The notes under the pieces: model-generated
Database searches by the model: none
Told to the model about the DNA's origin: nothing
What the model saw: the letters and a program-made list of their open reading frames with translations, nothing else
Part shown: positions 1 through 10,038 of the stretch, one piece after another
Layout of the letters: every line of letters starts with the position of its first letter
Position numbering within the stretch: position 1 is the first letter of the stretch
Made by a program: the position numbers and the translations under genes
Source: Antrihabitans stalactiti
GTDB lineage: Bacteria > Actinomycetota > Actinomycetes > Mycobacteriales > Mycobacteriaceae
DNA: 64,000 nucleotides
Assembly (NCBI RefSeq): GCF_012932915.1
Contig: NZ_VCQU01000008.1
Coordinates: 1 to 64,000, forward strand
Direction: 5' to 3'

Positions 1-198
1 AGCATGGACTAATCCAAGCCCGGTCTCAGGTGCCATCACCTACCCATCCAACAACCTGTCCCACATGTGGGTAGACATCAGATGTCCCACATGTGTCGAG
101 ACTGGACAGAGTCCCTGGACTCCGAAAAGACTCACGAGGGTTGACGACTCGCCGCGCCGCTTGCCGAACTTGTCGGTGGGTTCGCTTACCGTCCGATC
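1..198. other. Intergenic region upstream of sbcD with short repeats
   Basis: No credible gene is seen here. The stretch holds a 13-base direct repeat, TGTCCCACATGTG, at 57-69 and again at 83-95. The first copy is part of a 12-base perfect palindrome, CCCACATGTGGG (60-71). It is followed by a partial copy of the dispersed palindromic repeat described at 108-140. Promoter and regulator sites for sbcDC would have to lie here, but I cannot assign -35/-10 boxes with confidence. Confidence 0.5.
108..140. repeat. Dispersed palindromic repeat, copy 1 (half-eroded)
   Basis: The right arm at 118-140 (GACTCCGAAAAGACTCACGAGGG type, 23 bases) matches the right arms of the complete copies at 45575-45624 and 57836-57885 with one or two differences. 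The loop CCTG (114-117) is the same as in copy 2. Only about six bases of the left arm remain recognisable, so this copy can no longer form the full hairpin. Confidence 0.7.
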
Positions 199-1362
199 AT
201 GCGCATCTTGCACACGTCCGATTGGCACATCGGCCGCACCTTCCACGGTGTGGACCTGTTGGCCGATCAGGCGTGTGCGCTGACGGCAATTGCGGAGCTG
301 GTGCGCGAACAGGCCGTCGATGTAGTGGTCGTCGCTGGCGATGTGTACGACCGTGCTATTCCTAGTGCAGACGCCATCGTCGTCTGCAACAACGGATTCG
401 AGGCGATCCGGGCGGCTGGCGCCGTCATCGTCGCCACGTCGGGCAATCATGATTCCCCCGCTCGGCTCGGGTCGGCAGCCGCGTTTGCCGCGGCGGGTGG
501 ATTGCACCTGCGCACGCGGGTCGCCGAGATCGCCACACCCGTCGTCATCGACGACGTGCATGGCCCCGTTGCCTTCTACGGCATCCCGTATCTGGAGCCC
601 GAAACTACTCGGGCGGAACTGGAAGTACCGCAAGCGCATTCGCATGCGGCGGTTCTCGGTGCTGCGGTCGGGCGGATCAAGGCGGATCTTGCCGACCGGT
701 CTCAGCCGAGGTCGGTAGTGCTGGCGCACGCTTTCGTCGTCGGCGGGGAGGCGACCGGGTCGGAGCGATCGATCTCGGTCGGTGGCGTGGAAACCGTGCC
801 GCAGAGCGTGTTCGACGGTATCGATTACGTCGCTCTCGGCCATCTGCATTCGCCCCAGACGTTGACCGAATCGGTCCGCTACTCGGGCTCGCCACTGCCG
901 TATTCGTTCGGCGAGCGGTCGCACCGAAAGGCTGTGTGGATTGCCGACATCGGTGAGCACGGCTTGGAGCGCGTCGAGCGTCACGACCTTCCGGTCGTGC
1001 GCGGTCTGAGTCAATTACGCGGCACGGTCGACGAGATCCTCACCGATGTTCGATTCACCGCTGCCGAAAACCATTACATCAGTGCCGTCCTCACCGATTC
1101 GGTGCGGCCGGTCGACGCGATGCGCAAGGTCCAGGTCCGCTTCCCGCACGCGATCCACGTGGAATGGCAACGGCCCGAGGGCAATCCGGAGCTGCGCTAC
1201 CGCGAGCGTGTGCACGGGCGCCGCGATGTGGAAGTTGCTCGCAGCTTCCTCGCCGACGTGTGCTGCGAGCCGTCGGAGTCCGAGATGGCTTGGGTGGTAA
1301 AGGCATTGGCGGCAGCCGTGAGCGAAGAACCAGTTGCGGTTCCGCTGGAGGAAACCGCGTGA
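199..1362 (+). CDS. sbcD: Exonuclease SbcD (SbcCD nuclease subunit)
   Basis: This is a 387-residue metallophosphoesterase, the nuclease half of the SbcCD (Rad50/Mre11-type) complex that opens hairpins and trims double-strand ends. The N-terminus carries the metal-binding DxH of the family (HTSDWHIGR, Asp8/His10). It is followed by the GDVYDR, GNHDS and GHLHS motifs in the expected order, which supply the di-manganese ligands. Length is normal for the family. The stop overlaps the sbcC start (GTGA at 1359-1362), so the two subunits are translationally coupled. A large antisense reading frame over the gene is only a high-GC shadow. Confidence 0.95.
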   Translation: MRILHTSDWHIGRTFHGVDLLADQACALTAIAELVREQAVDVVVVAGDVYDRAIPSADAIVVCNNGFEAIRAAGAVIVATSGNHDSPARLGSAAAFAAAGGLHLRTRVAEIATPVVIDDVHGPVAFYGIPYLEPETTRAELEVPQAHSHAAVLGAAVGRIKADLADRSQPRSVVLAHAFVVGGEATGSERSISVGGVETVPQSVFDGIDYVALGHLHSPQTLTESVRYSGSPLPYSFGERSHRKAVWIADIGEHGLERVERHDLPVVRGLSQLRGTVDEILTDVRFTAAENHYISAVLTDSVRPVDAMRKVQVRFPHAIHVEWQRPEGNPELRYRERVHGRRDVEVARSFLADVCCEPSESEMAWVVKALAAAVSEEPVAVPLEETA

Positions 1363-4307
1363 GGCTGCACAGGCTGGAGATGACGGCGTTCGGGCCGTTC
1401 GCCGAAACAACGTCGGTCGATTTCGATGCGTTGTCGTCGGACGGGCTTTTCCTGCTGCACGGTCACACGGGCGCGGGGAAAACGACGGTGTTGGATGCCA
1501 TCGCGTTTGCGTTGTACGGGACGGTTCCGGGGGCGCGTCAGGAATGCAAGCGCCTGCACTCCGACCACGCGCCTGCCGCAACCCCGCCGAAGGTCGTGCT
1601 CGAGGCGACGGTCGGTGGACGGCGGCTGCGCATCGTAAGGAGCCCGGAGTTCTCGCGGCCCAAGCTCCGCGGCGACGGCGTACGGACCGAGAATGCGAAA
1701 GCGACGCTGACCTGGCTCGATGGGCGCGGGCAGAATCTGACGCGCATCGTCGAGATCGGCGACGAGGTCAACCGGCTGCTCGGTATGTCGGCCGATCAGT
1801 TCTTTCAGGTCGTCTTGCTACCGCAGGGCGAGTTCGCGCGGTTTCTGTGCGCCGCCAACGAAGATCGCGAGCGCCTGCTCGAAAGGCTCTTCGATACCGC
1901 ACGATTCGGTACCGCGGAACAATGGCTTGCCAACCGCCGGCGGGAGAGTTCCGCGCAGCTCGACTCTCGTACGCAGGCGATCGACCGCCTCGTCGCTCAG
2001 GTCTGCACAGCCGCGGATGCCGACGGACCGGCCGACGATCCGATCGAGTGGGCGCAGGATCTGCTGGAGAATGCCCGCGACGCAAAGCTAGACGCTGACG
2101 CTCACCTCGAACAACTGCACGCCGCAGCGGATGAGGCGGTCAGGCGCCTCGACGACGCGCGCCATGTCGCCGAGCTGCAACGCCGGATCCGGGCCGCGCA
2201 GTGCCAGCTCGAGGAATACCGATCGGGTGCGGACCGTCGTGCCGTCCTGTCGAACGAGCTCGCACAATCGCGTCGCGCGGCCGGAGTCGGTGCGCTCGTC
2301 GAGGACCATGCGGCGGCGAAAAGGCAAGCTAGGCAATCGGATGCGGCGATGATCCGCGCTCGCGATCACCTCACGCATTGCAACGGCGGCGTGGTCGTCG
2401 AGCGTGCGGACCTCGAGAGCGCGGTCCGTGCATGGACCGAGGAGCTGGGCAGACTCGACCTCGTCGTTGCGGACGTTAAGACGGTGGCAAGTCTGGAATC
2501 GACTGTGCAGCGGTTGGTGGCCGAGCAGAAGGCAGCCACAGCACAGTCGCAGCAGTTGGCCGCGGAGCACGACGCGATACCCGCCGAGATCGACGCAGCC
2601 GAACGCGAGTTGGTGAGATGCACCGACGAGGCGAGCGAAATCCCGGTTCTGACCGACCGTAAGGACCGCGCTGCCGACGCAGTGGCGGCTGCAGCGGAAT
2701 TGCTCACGCTTCGCGCGGCATTGGGGAAGGCCAATGCGCAGTTCGAATCGAGCCGGGCTCGACACAACGATGCGAAGGAGCGGGTTCTCGAACTGCGGGA
2801 ACTGCGTTTGTCCGGAATGGCTGCCGAACTCGCCGGCGCCCTGCGCGATGGCAGCGCTTGCCAGGTGTGCGGGTCGGTCGAGCATCCGGCTCCTGCGTTG
2901 CCTGCCGCGACCACGGTCACCGAATCCGACGAACTCGCCGCGGCCGACGCCGAAGTCGCTGCCGCGGCTCAGCGTGACCGCGCCGTCGCGGCGGTGCATG
3001 CGGTCGAACGTGCAATGGCCGGGCTTACCGGCCGTGGGGGAGACCGCGAAAGCGATGTTCTTGCCAGCGAACTCGCCGCCGCAACACGCCTACTCGCTGC
3101 CGCTCAGTCCGCCCGCAGGCGCGCAAATGCGTTGACGACGGCGATCGCCGACCTACGCCATCGCGCTGAGCGCGTCGGAACAGCGTTGCGCGACATCGAA
3201 ATCGCCCTGTCGGCTGGCGAGGAGCGGATTGCCGCCGCGAGGGTTCGCATCGACGAATTGCGAGACGGGATCGTCGCGGCGATCGGTTCCGACGAATGCG
3301 TCGAAGACCGACGCGACAGGCTCGAAGCCCTCGCGACCGCGGGAGCGCGGTTGCGCGACGCCTACGGCACGGCCTCTACCGCCGCCGCTCTCGCGACCGC
3401 CACCGAGCGCAAGCTCGAAAGACTCTCGCGAGAAAGCGGTTTCGACAGTGTGGAGGCCGCGACGGCGGCAGTTCGAACGGCGGCCGAACAGCGTCGGCTC
3501 GAGGCCGAACTCACCACGGCCAACGAGCGGCGCGCGCACGCCGAAGCCGTCCTGGCCGAGCCGGAGATCGCCGCGGTCGCCGGTGCCGAGCCTCCGGACG
3601 TCGAAGCGCTCGAGGCCGCCCATTCACACATTCGGGCGACACTGGACCACGCGATCGCCGAGCAGGCACAATGCACTCGGCGGGCCACCAAACTGGCCGA
3701 ACTGGTCGCGCAACTGTGGGCCGCGCACGACCATCTGGCGCCGATGCAAGCCGCGCACGACGAGTTGGAGAAAGTCGCCGATCTCGTGGCCGGTCGTGGG
3801 CAGAACTCGCGCCGAATGTCCTTGCGGTCCTACGTGTTGGCGGCGCGCCTGGAGGAAGTCGCCGTGGCGGCATCGGCTCGACTTCGCCGAATGTCCGGTG
3901 GCCGTTTCGAATTCGTTCACACCGACGCCCGCGGACCCCGCGGCAAGCGCGGCGGGCTCGGCCTCGAGATCCGCGACGATTACACCGGCTCGGTCCGGCC
4001 GGCCAAGACGTTGTCCGGTGGTGAAACGTTCACCGCGTCGTTGGCCCTCGCGCTCGGGTTGGCCGATGTCGTCGCGGCGGAATCCGGTGGCTTGGTGTTG
4101 GACACGATGTTCATCGACGAGGGGTTCGGCAGTCTCGACGACGATGCGCTCGATTCGGTGATGGGTGTGCTCGACGAATTGCGCGCGGGCGGGCGCGTCG
4201 TCGGGATCGTCAGTCACGTCGACGAGTTACGGCAACGAATCCCGAACCGGCTGCACGTTATTCGAGGACGGGCTGGGTCTCGGTTGGAGGTTCGAGTAGC
4301 GGGCTGA
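1359..4307 (+). CDS. sbcC: Exonuclease SbcC (SMC/Rad50-like ATPase subunit)
   Basis: This 982-residue ATPase is the partner of SbcD. The Walker A motif (GHTGAGKTT, residues about 35-43) lies at the N-terminus. Long coiled-coil arms rich in Ala, Glu and Arg follow, interrupted near the middle by a CQVC zinc-hook motif. The C-terminal lobe has the LSGGE signature and a Walker B segment ending in DEGFGSLD, the arrangement of a Rad50-type head. I chose the GTG at 1359 because it overlaps the sbcD stop and gives the family's usual start just before the Walker A strand; an upstream extension would read through sbcD. The last 50 bases overlap the convergent exporter gene. Confidence 0.95.
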   Translation: MRLHRLEMTAFGPFAETTSVDFDALSSDGLFLLHGHTGAGKTTVLDAIAFALYGTVPGARQECKRLHSDHAPAATPPKVVLEATVGGRRLRIVRSPEFSRPKLRGDGVRTENAKATLTWLDGRGQNLTRIVEIGDEVNRLLGMSADQFFQVVLLPQGEFARFLCAANEDRERLLERLFDTARFGTAEQWLANRRRESSAQLDSRTQAIDRLVAQVCTAADADGPADDPIEWAQDLLENARDAKLDADAHLEQLHAAADEAVRRLDDARHVAELQRRIRAAQCQLEEYRSGADRRAVLSNELAQSRRAAGVGALVEDHAAAKRQARQSDAAMIRARDHLTHCNGGVVVERADLESAVRAWTEELGRLDLVVADVKTVASLESTVQRLVAEQKAATAQSQQLAAEHDAIPAEIDAAERELVRCTDEASEIPVLTDRKDRAADAVAAAAELLTLRAALGKANAQFESSRARHNDAKERVLELRELRLSGMAAELAGALRDGSACQVCGSVEHPAPALPAATTVTESDELAAADAEVAAAAQRDRAVAAVHAVERAMAGLTGRGGDRESDVLASELAAATRLLAAAQSARRRANALTTAIADLRHRAERVGTALRDIEIALSAGEERIAAARVRIDELRDGIVAAIGSDECVEDRRDRLEALATAGARLRDAYGTASTAAALATATERKLERLSRESGFDSVEAATAAVRTAAEQRRLEAELTTANERRAHAEAVLAEPEIAAVAGAEPPDVEALEAAHSHIRATLDHAIAEQAQCTRRATKLAELVAQLWAAHDHLAPMQAAHDELEKVADLVAGRGQNSRRMSLRSYVLAARLEEVAVAASARLRRMSGGRFEFVHTDARGPRGKRGGLGLEIRDDYTGSVRPAKTLSGGETFTASLALALGLADVVAAESGGLVLDTMFIDEGFGSLDDDALDSVMGVLDELRAGGRVVGIVSHVDELRQRIPNRLHVIRGRAGSRLEVRVAG

Positions 4308-5394
4308 CGGTCTTGGCATCGATCTGTTCGCCGATGTACCGGATCACCACAGCGCCGACCGCGGCTGCTGGGACCGCGAGGAACGCGCCGATGATTCCCC
4401 ACAGTGAACCACCCGCCGTCACCGCCAACAGCACGATCACCGGATGCAGGTTCATGCTTCGGCTTTGCAGCATCGGCTGCAGGACGTTGCCCTCGATCTG
4501 CTGGACCACCAGGATGATGGCCAACACGATGAGCGCCGTGGTGAATCCATTCCCGACGAGCGCGATCAGAACGGCCAGCGCACCGGCGACCAACGCGCCG
4601 ACCATCGGGATGAAGCCACCCAAGAACGTGATGACGGTGAGCACCAGCGCGAGTGGCACGTCGAGGATGACGAGGCCGAAGCCGATGAAGACTGCATCGA
4701 TCAAGCTGACGAGCGCCTGCGTGCGGATGAAGCCGCCGAGCGTCGCCCAGACCCGCGCGAGAACATTCTCGAGATGGTGGCCTGATCTCCTGCCTGCGAC
4801 TCGATGCAGCCACGGCAAGAACTTGGGGCCGTCCTTGACGAAAAAGAAGGACAGAAAGAGGACGAGGACGAAGGTGACCAGCGCAGACGTCACCGCGCTG
4901 ACGCCGGTGAACACACCGTTGGCGATCGTCTGAGCGCTTGACTGCACTTTGTCGATGATCGCCTGCGAAGCCGAGTCCAGCTGTTCGTCCCTGATGTTCA
5001 GCGGTGGTCCTTGCAACCAGTGCCGGACCTGATTGACGCCGTCGGTGGTTTTGGTTCCCAGGTCGGGCGCTTGGTCGATGACCGATGGAACGATCACCGC
5101 GACAATGCCTGCAAGCAACGCGAAGAAGGTCAGTAGCGAGATGCCGGCGGCCGCAGCGGGCGGAAAACCACGCTTCGTCATCGCGCGGGTCGGTGGCCAC
5201 AGGACGGTGGCGATGACGACCGCGAGCAGCACCGGCAACACGACAACCCACAAGTCGGCGATGACGATCCCGGCAACCCATAGCCCTGCTGCAATGGCGA
5301 CCAGGCACAACGACCATTTCGCCAGCCACAGTGCGCCTTTGCCGATCACGTCGCCGCGGTCGATGGCCTGTTTGCTCGCTGCGGGTTCAGTCAC
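4258..5394 (-). CDS. AI-2E family transporter (PF01594-type permease)
   Basis: A 378-residue polytopic membrane protein with about eight hydrophobic segments and the layout of the AI-2E/TqsA family. There is an N-terminal pair of helices (residues about 25-65), a long soluble middle region (about 110-165), then a block of helices with the VPLALVLTVITFLGGFIPMVG type core and a VQQIEGNVLQP motif typical of the family. Members export small molecules or act as Na+/H+ antiporters, and the substrate cannot be inferred here. The start is a GTG. It converges on sbcC with a 50-base overlap and lies 57 bases downstream of nadE on the same strand. Confidence 0.85.
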   Translation of the reverse strand: MTEPAASKQAIDRGDVIGKGALWLAKWSLCLVAIAAGLWVAGIVIADLWVVVLPVLLAVVIATVLWPPTRAMTKRGFPPAAAAGISLLTFFALLAGIVAVIVPSVIDQAPDLGTKTTDGVNQVRHWLQGPPLNIRDEQLDSASQAIIDKVQSSAQTIANGVFTGVSAVTSALVTFVLVLFLSFFFVKDGPKFLPWLHRVAGRRSGHHLENVLARVWATLGGFIRTQALVSLIDAVFIGFGLVILDVPLALVLTVITFLGGFIPMVGALVAGALAVLIALVGNGFTTALIVLAIILVVQQIEGNVLQPMLQSRSMNLHPVIVLLAVTAGGSLWGIIGAFLAVPAAAVGAVVIRYIGEQIDAKTVSPLLEPPTETQPVLE

Positions 5395-5451
5395 GATTGC
5401 GAGCCTAGCTGCGAATCCGTCGAATCCGGCAGAACCGGCACACTCGGTCGA

Positions 5452-7512
5452 TCAGTTGGAATCCAACTCGTCGAGCCAAGTCGTTGCCTTTGCATCGCTC
5501 GGCGAGCGCCAGTCACCGCGCGGGGACAGCGAGCCACCGGAACCGACCTTCGGTGCGTTGGGCATCGCGGTCCGCTTGAACTGACTACGCATGAACCTGT
5601 CGAGGAACACCCGCAGCCATTTTTTGATCGTGTCGAGGTCGTACTGGTGGCGATGCTCGGCGGGCATCAGGTCGGACCACGCCCCCCGGGTCCGGTCACC
5701 CCAGGCATGGTGGGCCAGGTAGGCGACCTTGCTCGGACGGTAACCGAAGCGGGTCAGGTAGTAGAGGAAGAAATCGTGCAACTCGTACGGACCGATCGAT
5801 GCTTCGGTGTCCTGCATGACGCCGTCGTCGCCGGCCGGAATCAGCTCGGGGGAGACGACGTCGTCGACGATCTCGGCAAGGACTTCCGACGTCACCGACG
5901 AGTAGTTCTGTGCGCTGACCATCCAGCGAATCAGGTGCCTGATCAGCGTCTTCGGCACCGAGGCGTTGACGTTGTAGTGCGACATTTGATCGCCGACGCC
6001 GTACGTGCACCACCCGAGCGCGAGTTCGCTGAGGTCACCGGTCCCGAGGACCAGAGCGCCGTGCATGTTCGCGAGGCGGAACAAGTGTGAGGTTCGTTCG
6101 CCTGCTTGTACGTTCTCGAACGTGATGTCGTACACCTTCTCGCCCCTGGCATACGGATGGTCGAGGTCTTCGAGCATCTGCAGGCACGACGGCCGAATAT
6201 CGATCTCCTCCGCTGTCACACCCAGTGACTTCATCAGAATGTGCGCGCGGTCCTTCGTCGCGGAGCCCGTCGCGAAGCCGGGCATCGTGTACGCGAGGAC
6301 GTTCGTGCGGGGGAGTCCGAGGCGGTCCATGGTCTCGACGGCGACGAGCAGCGCGAGGGTCGAGTCGAGTCCACCGGAGACGCCGATGACGAGTCGGTTG
6401 ATCCCCGACGTGGAAAGGCGGGTCGACAACGCCTGGACCTGTATATTCACGACCTCCCGGCAGCGCGCATCGCGGTCGGCTGCGTCGACGGGCACGTATG
6501 GGAATCGCTCGACGTTGCGCCGTAGGTCCGTATCCTGCTGGGGCGCAGTGACATGGAATTCGATGCGTCGCAAAGACCGTGCTTTCTCGGCATAGTCGCC
6601 GACGGAATCGTTGAAACTGTTCGTCCGCAAGCGTTCCTGGCGAATCCGGTCGAGGTCGATGTCGGCGACGATCACCTGTTCGGTCTCGGTGAACCGCTCG
6701 GCTCGAGCGAGCAGGCTTCCGTTCTCGGTGATGAGTGCGTCGCCGTCCCAGGCGAGGTCCGTCGTCGATTCACCGTGGCCCGCACTGACATAGGCATGCG
6801 CGGCGACGCATCGTGCGGAGTGCGCGGACGAGAGTGCGCGCCGGTAGTCGGCTTTGCCGGTCGTGATGTTGCTTGCCGACAAATTGAGCAGCACCGTCGC
6901 ACCTGCCAGAGCGGCCCAGGTGCTCGGTGGGATCGGCACCCATAGGTCTTCGCAGATCTCGACGTGCACGGCCAACCCGGGAATGCCGCGTGCCTCGAAG
7001 ATCAGGTCGTTGCCGAACGGCACGTCACGGTCGAGCACCCGGACCGTGTCGAACGGAGCATCCCGGGCCGAGGCGAAATAGCGCTCCTCGTAGAACTCCC
7101 GATAGTTCGGCAGATACGACTTCGGCACGACCCCGAGCAATTCACCGTCGTGTATCACCGCGGCACAGTTGTACAGCGCGCTGCCGAGGACCAACGGCAG
7201 CCCGACCGCGACCAGCGGCACCGTACTGCGCGTCGCAACGATCACCGACTCCAATGCGCGCAAGCTGGCTTCGAGCACCGCATCCTGCTGGACCAGGTCG
7301 TCGATGCTGTACGACGACAGACCCAACTCCGGAAACACGACGACTGCCGCTCCCTGCTCGGTCGCTTGCTGCAGCAGTGCGATCGTTCGTTCCGCGCCGA
7401 ATGCGGGATCGGCTAATCGGTGCGACGGCACTGCGACCGCGATGGTCGCGAATCCGTGCGAGTACGGCGAATCCGGCTGCGATGTGGTCACAAGGAAACC
7501 GTATCTGTTCAT
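5452..7512 (-). CDS. nadE: Glutamine-dependent NAD(+) synthetase
   Basis: A 686-residue two-domain enzyme that makes NAD from deamido-NAD, ATP and glutamine in the cytosol. The N-terminal nitrilase-fold glutaminase has the Glu-Lys-Cys triad: Glu62 in [10 protein letters not shown], Lys131 in [14 protein letters not shown] and Cys187 in VEICEDLW. The C-terminal synthetase domain has the ATP-binding SGGLDST loop (around residue 380) and the GTGDLSE and FFLYY segments usual in actinobacterial NadE. The length matches mycobacterial NadE. The start ATG at 7512 gives the normal N-terminus. It is the main gene before the AI-2E exporter but need not share a function with it. Confidence 0.95.
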   Translation of the reverse strand: MNRYGFLVTTSQPDSPYSHGFATIAVAVPSHRLADPAFGAERTIALLQQATEQGAAVVVFPELGLSSYSIDDLVQQDAVLEASLRALESVIVATRSTVPLVAVGLPLVLGSALYNCAAVIHDGELLGVVPKSYLPNYREFYEERYFASARDAPFDTVRVLDRDVPFGNDLIFEARGIPGLAVHVEICEDLWVPIPPSTWAALAGATVLLNLSASNITTGKADYRRALSSAHSARCVAAHAYVSAGHGESTTDLAWDGDALITENGSLLARAERFTETEQVIVADIDLDRIRQERLRTNSFNDSVGDYAEKARSLRRIEFHVTAPQQDTDLRRNVERFPYVPVDAADRDARCREVVNIQVQALSTRLSTSGINRLVIGVSGGLDSTLALLVAVETMDRLGLPRTNVLAYTMPGFATGSATKDRAHILMKSLGVTAEEIDIRPSCLQMLEDLDHPYARGEKVYDITFENVQAGERTSHLFRLANMHGALVLGTGDLSELALGWCTYGVGDQMSHYNVNASVPKTLIRHLIRWMVSAQNYSSVTSEVLAEIVDDVVSPELIPAGDDGVMQDTEASIGPYELHDFFLYYLTRFGYRPSKVAYLAHHAWGDRTRGAWSDLMPAEHRHQYDLDTIKKWLRVFLDRFMRSQFKRTAMPNAPKVGSGGSLSPRGDWRSPSDAKATTWLDELDSN

Positions 7513-7563
7513 CTCCGCTAACCCCCCGTCACTCCTGTCGCCTCGTCAGGAAAGATGAACCCT

Positions 7564-8589
7564 ATGGATCCGGTTTACGCGCTCCGGGAGGTGGCGTACT
7601 GGTTGGAGCGCTCGCGGGCCGAGACGCACCGGGTGAAGGCGTACCGGCGTGCGGCGGACATCGTGGCGGATCTGACCGAGCTGCAGCGCGCCGGCCATGC
7701 GCGCGCGAACAGTTGGACCAACTTGCCTGGAATCGGTCCGAAGACTGCGAAAGTCATTTCCGAAGCTGTCGGAGGCGAGGAGCCGGCCTACCTCACCGAG
7801 TTGAAGGCGGCCGCCAAAACCATCGGTGCGGGTGGGCGTGAATTGCGCGAAGCATTGCGGGGCGATCTGCATACCCATTCGGACTGGTCCGATGGTGGCA
7901 GTCCGATCGACGAGATGATGCGTCGCGCCGTCGAACTCGGCCACGACTACTGCGCGCTCACCGATCATTCGCCGAGACTCACTGTCGCCAACGGACTTTC
8001 GCCTGAGCGGCTACGCAAGCAGCTGGACGTCGTCGCCGAACTGAACGCCGAGCTTGCGCCGTTTCGCATCCTGACCGGCATCGAGGTCGACATCCTCGAC
8101 AACGGCAAGCTGGATCAGGACGAGGACCTGCTCGCCGAGTTGGACATCGTGGTCGCGAGTGTGCATTCCAACCTTCGCGCGGACAGCGCGACCATGACGA
8201 GGCGGATGGTGTATGCGATCGCAAATCCCCACGTCGACGTCCTCGGTCATTGCACCGGGCGCCTCGTCGAAGGTGGCCGTGGCACGCGCCCGGAATCCAA
8301 GTTCGACGCTGCAATCGTGTTCGAGGCATGCCGCAGGTTCGGGACCGCTGTGGAAATCAACAGCAGGCCCGAGCGTCAAGATCCGCCGGAGCGTCTCATC
8401 GATCTCGCGCTCGAGACCGGCTGCTTCTTCTCGATCGACACCGACGCCCACGCGCCTGGCCAGCTCGACTGGCAGGGATATGGGTGCGAACGGGCACAGG
8501 CGTGTGGTGTCGAGGCCGATCGAGTGATCAATACTTGGCCGGTGGAGCAGTTGCTGGAGTGGTGCGCGCCCGCTTCACGCCAGCAATAG
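7564..8589 (+). CDS. PHP-domain phosphoesterase with helix-hairpin-helix
   Basis: 341 residues. The N-terminal third resembles the beta/PolX 8-kDa helix-hairpin-helix region (NLPGIGPKTAK), which binds DNA. The remainder is a PHP metallo-phosphoesterase domain opening with GDLHTHSDWSDGG and containing ALTDHS, GIEVDI, VASVHSN, GHCTG and DTDAH motifs. It lacks the nucleotidyltransferase palm found in bacterial PolX, so it looks like the PolX nuclease half alone. A DNA-end processing or phosphoesterase role is inferred. The ATG at 7564 has AGGAAAG nine bases upstream, whereas an in-frame ATG at 7555 touches that ribosome site; I prefer 7564. The 3' end overlaps the convergent PepSY gene by 62 bases. 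Confidence 0.85.
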   Translation: MDPVYALREVAYWLERSRAETHRVKAYRRAADIVADLTELQRAGHARANSWTNLPGIGPKTAKVISEAVGGEEPAYLTELKAAAKTIGAGGRELREALRGDLHTHSDWSDGGSPIDEMMRRAVELGHDYCALTDHSPRLTVANGLSPERLRKQLDVVAELNAELAPFRILTGIEVDILDNGKLDQDEDLLAELDIVVASVHSNLRADSATMTRRMVYAIANPHVDVLGHCTGRLVEGGRGTRPESKFDAAIVFEACRRFGTAVEINSRPERQDPPERLIDLALETGCFFSIDTDAHAPGQLDWQGYGCERAQACGVEADRVINTWPVEQLLEWCAPASRQQ

Positions 8590-9946
8590 CGGCGTCGACA
8601 ACGACGAACGCCAGCAAGCTCCAGCCGAGAAGTGGCAAGAACCACCCGATAGCGACGGCTGCGCCCACCGTCAGTACGGCCGCGATCGGTGACATCCGCC
8701 GAATGCCGCCTCGTTGCGGCGGCCGTCCGACAGCCCACGCCGAGCCGCGGGTGGGCCTACGTTGCCACCACATGAGGTAGCCGCGCACGATCACGGTCAG
8801 CAGGCCGATGGCGATGGCCAGCAACAGCAGCTGGTTCAGCAGTCCGAACATGAACCCCATGTGCAGCCGGATTCCCCAGTCGGCCAACTTTGCGACGAAG
8901 GAGTAGTCGCGCGCGTAGTCGATCTTGCTCGTGACCGCCAAGGTCGTGGGGGAGAGGGCGACGGCATCGGTCGTCGACCGGAACGACTTGTCGATCTCTG
9001 CAACGCCGATTCCTTGGCCGGGCTCGGCAGGCAGCGTGATCTCGAACGGCAGCTCCACTCCTGCGCGGTCCGCAGTGGCGACGACCTGGTCGTAGTCGAT
9101 CGGCACCGTCGGCGCAGCCACGCTCGGATCCGCCCCGTGACCTGCGTGCTCGCCGCCGAGTGTGGTGTCGAGCGAGGGACGTTCCCAACCCATTTCGGTC
9201 CGCAGTTCCTTGACGTTCGCACCTGCGTAGGTCGACCACGTGATGCCGGTTGCCGATAGGAAGACCAACCCGAGCAGGACCCACATGCCCACGGAGCTAT
9301 GCCACTTCAGCGATGTCGCCCGCTTGCTCGGCGCGCGTTCGCTCGGTCGCAGCTTGTCGCGCCGACGTTTCGCCCACCACAGATACAGGCCGCCCAGCGC
9401 GACGACCCACAGCCACGACGCGGCAAGTTCGCTGTAGATCCGGCCTGGTTCGCCGAGCTGCAGATGCCGATGCAGGCCGTCGAGCCACGTGCTCAGCGGG
9501 AGGTAGCCGAACCACACGGCTTCGTTGCCGAGGATTTCGCCCGTGTAGGGGTCGACGAACACCGCGCGCTGCTTCTCGGCACCCGCACTCGGGTCGGCGA
9601 AGTAGACGCGCGTCGATTCTCTCGCTGTTGCGGCCGGCCGCATTCCGGTGATCTGGAGGTTCGGAAATGCGGTCTGTGCGAACGCGGCTTGTTTCGTCAG
9701 CTGCAAGGGAGCACCGCCGTCGTCGACGGCCAGGATGTCGCTGTAGACGAATTTCTCGATTGTCGGTGCAGCGGCGTACAGGCCACCGGTGACCGCGGCG
9801 ATCAGGATGAACGGCGCTACGAACACGCCGGCATAGAAGTGCAATCGAAGGATCAGTGGCCGGAAGCTGTGCGGCCGCGATCGTTGTGGAGGGTCGGTGG
9901 ACGGCTCGACCGAGGGTCGGTCGAGCTCGATTTCGGGTGTGGACAT
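8528..9946 (-). CDS. PepSY-associated transmembrane protein
   Basis: A 472-residue membrane protein of the PepSY-TM family (COG3182 type). It has a first helix near residues 30-55 (RLHFYAGVFVAPFI), a large extracytoplasmic region with a PepSY-like fold, a tryptophan-rich helix (ASWLWVVALGGLYLWW), a second extracytoplasmic domain, and C-terminal helices with RLHMGFMFGLLNQ. Proteins of this type are often tied to iron-siderophore reduction or copper handling, which is family knowledge and not proven here. The ATG at 9946 (MSTPEIE) is preferred over an upstream TTG because the extra residues are not family-like. The small membrane-protein gene at 10039-10554 lies 92 bases upstream in the same direction. 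Confidence 0.85.
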   Translation of the reverse strand: MSTPEIELDRPSVEPSTDPPQRSRPHSFRPLILRLHFYAGVFVAPFILIAAVTGGLYAAAPTIEKFVYSDILAVDDGGAPLQLTKQAAFAQTAFPNLQITGMRPAATARESTRVYFADPSAGAEKQRAVFVDPYTGEILGNEAVWFGYLPLSTWLDGLHRHLQLGEPGRIYSELAASWLWVVALGGLYLWWAKRRRDKLRPSERAPSKRATSLKWHSSVGMWVLLGLVFLSATGITWSTYAGANVKELRTEMGWERPSLDTTLGGEHAGHGADPSVAAPTVPIDYDQVVATADRAGVELPFEITLPAEPGQGIGVAEIDKSFRSTTDAVALSPTTLAVTSKIDYARDYSFVAKLADWGIRLHMGFMFGLLNQLLLLAIAIGLLTVIVRGYLMWWQRRPTRGSAWAVGRPPQRGGIRRMSPIAAVLTVGAAVAIGWFLPLLGWSLLAFVVVDAAIAGVKRARTTPATAPPAKY

Positions 9947-10038
9947 AGCGAGACAGGCTTTCGTCGAGGAACGCAAATGAGCCACCCCGCGCAAGGCGTT
10001 GAACCCGGGAGGTGGTGTGGGAAGGGTGTGAGAAAGCC

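Noticed and set aside
40..1014. A 324-codon antisense open frame over sbcD
   Set aside because: Its product is Arg/Asp-rich and unlike any family, and it opposes a complete SbcD with all metal motifs. Such shadows are expected at this GC content.
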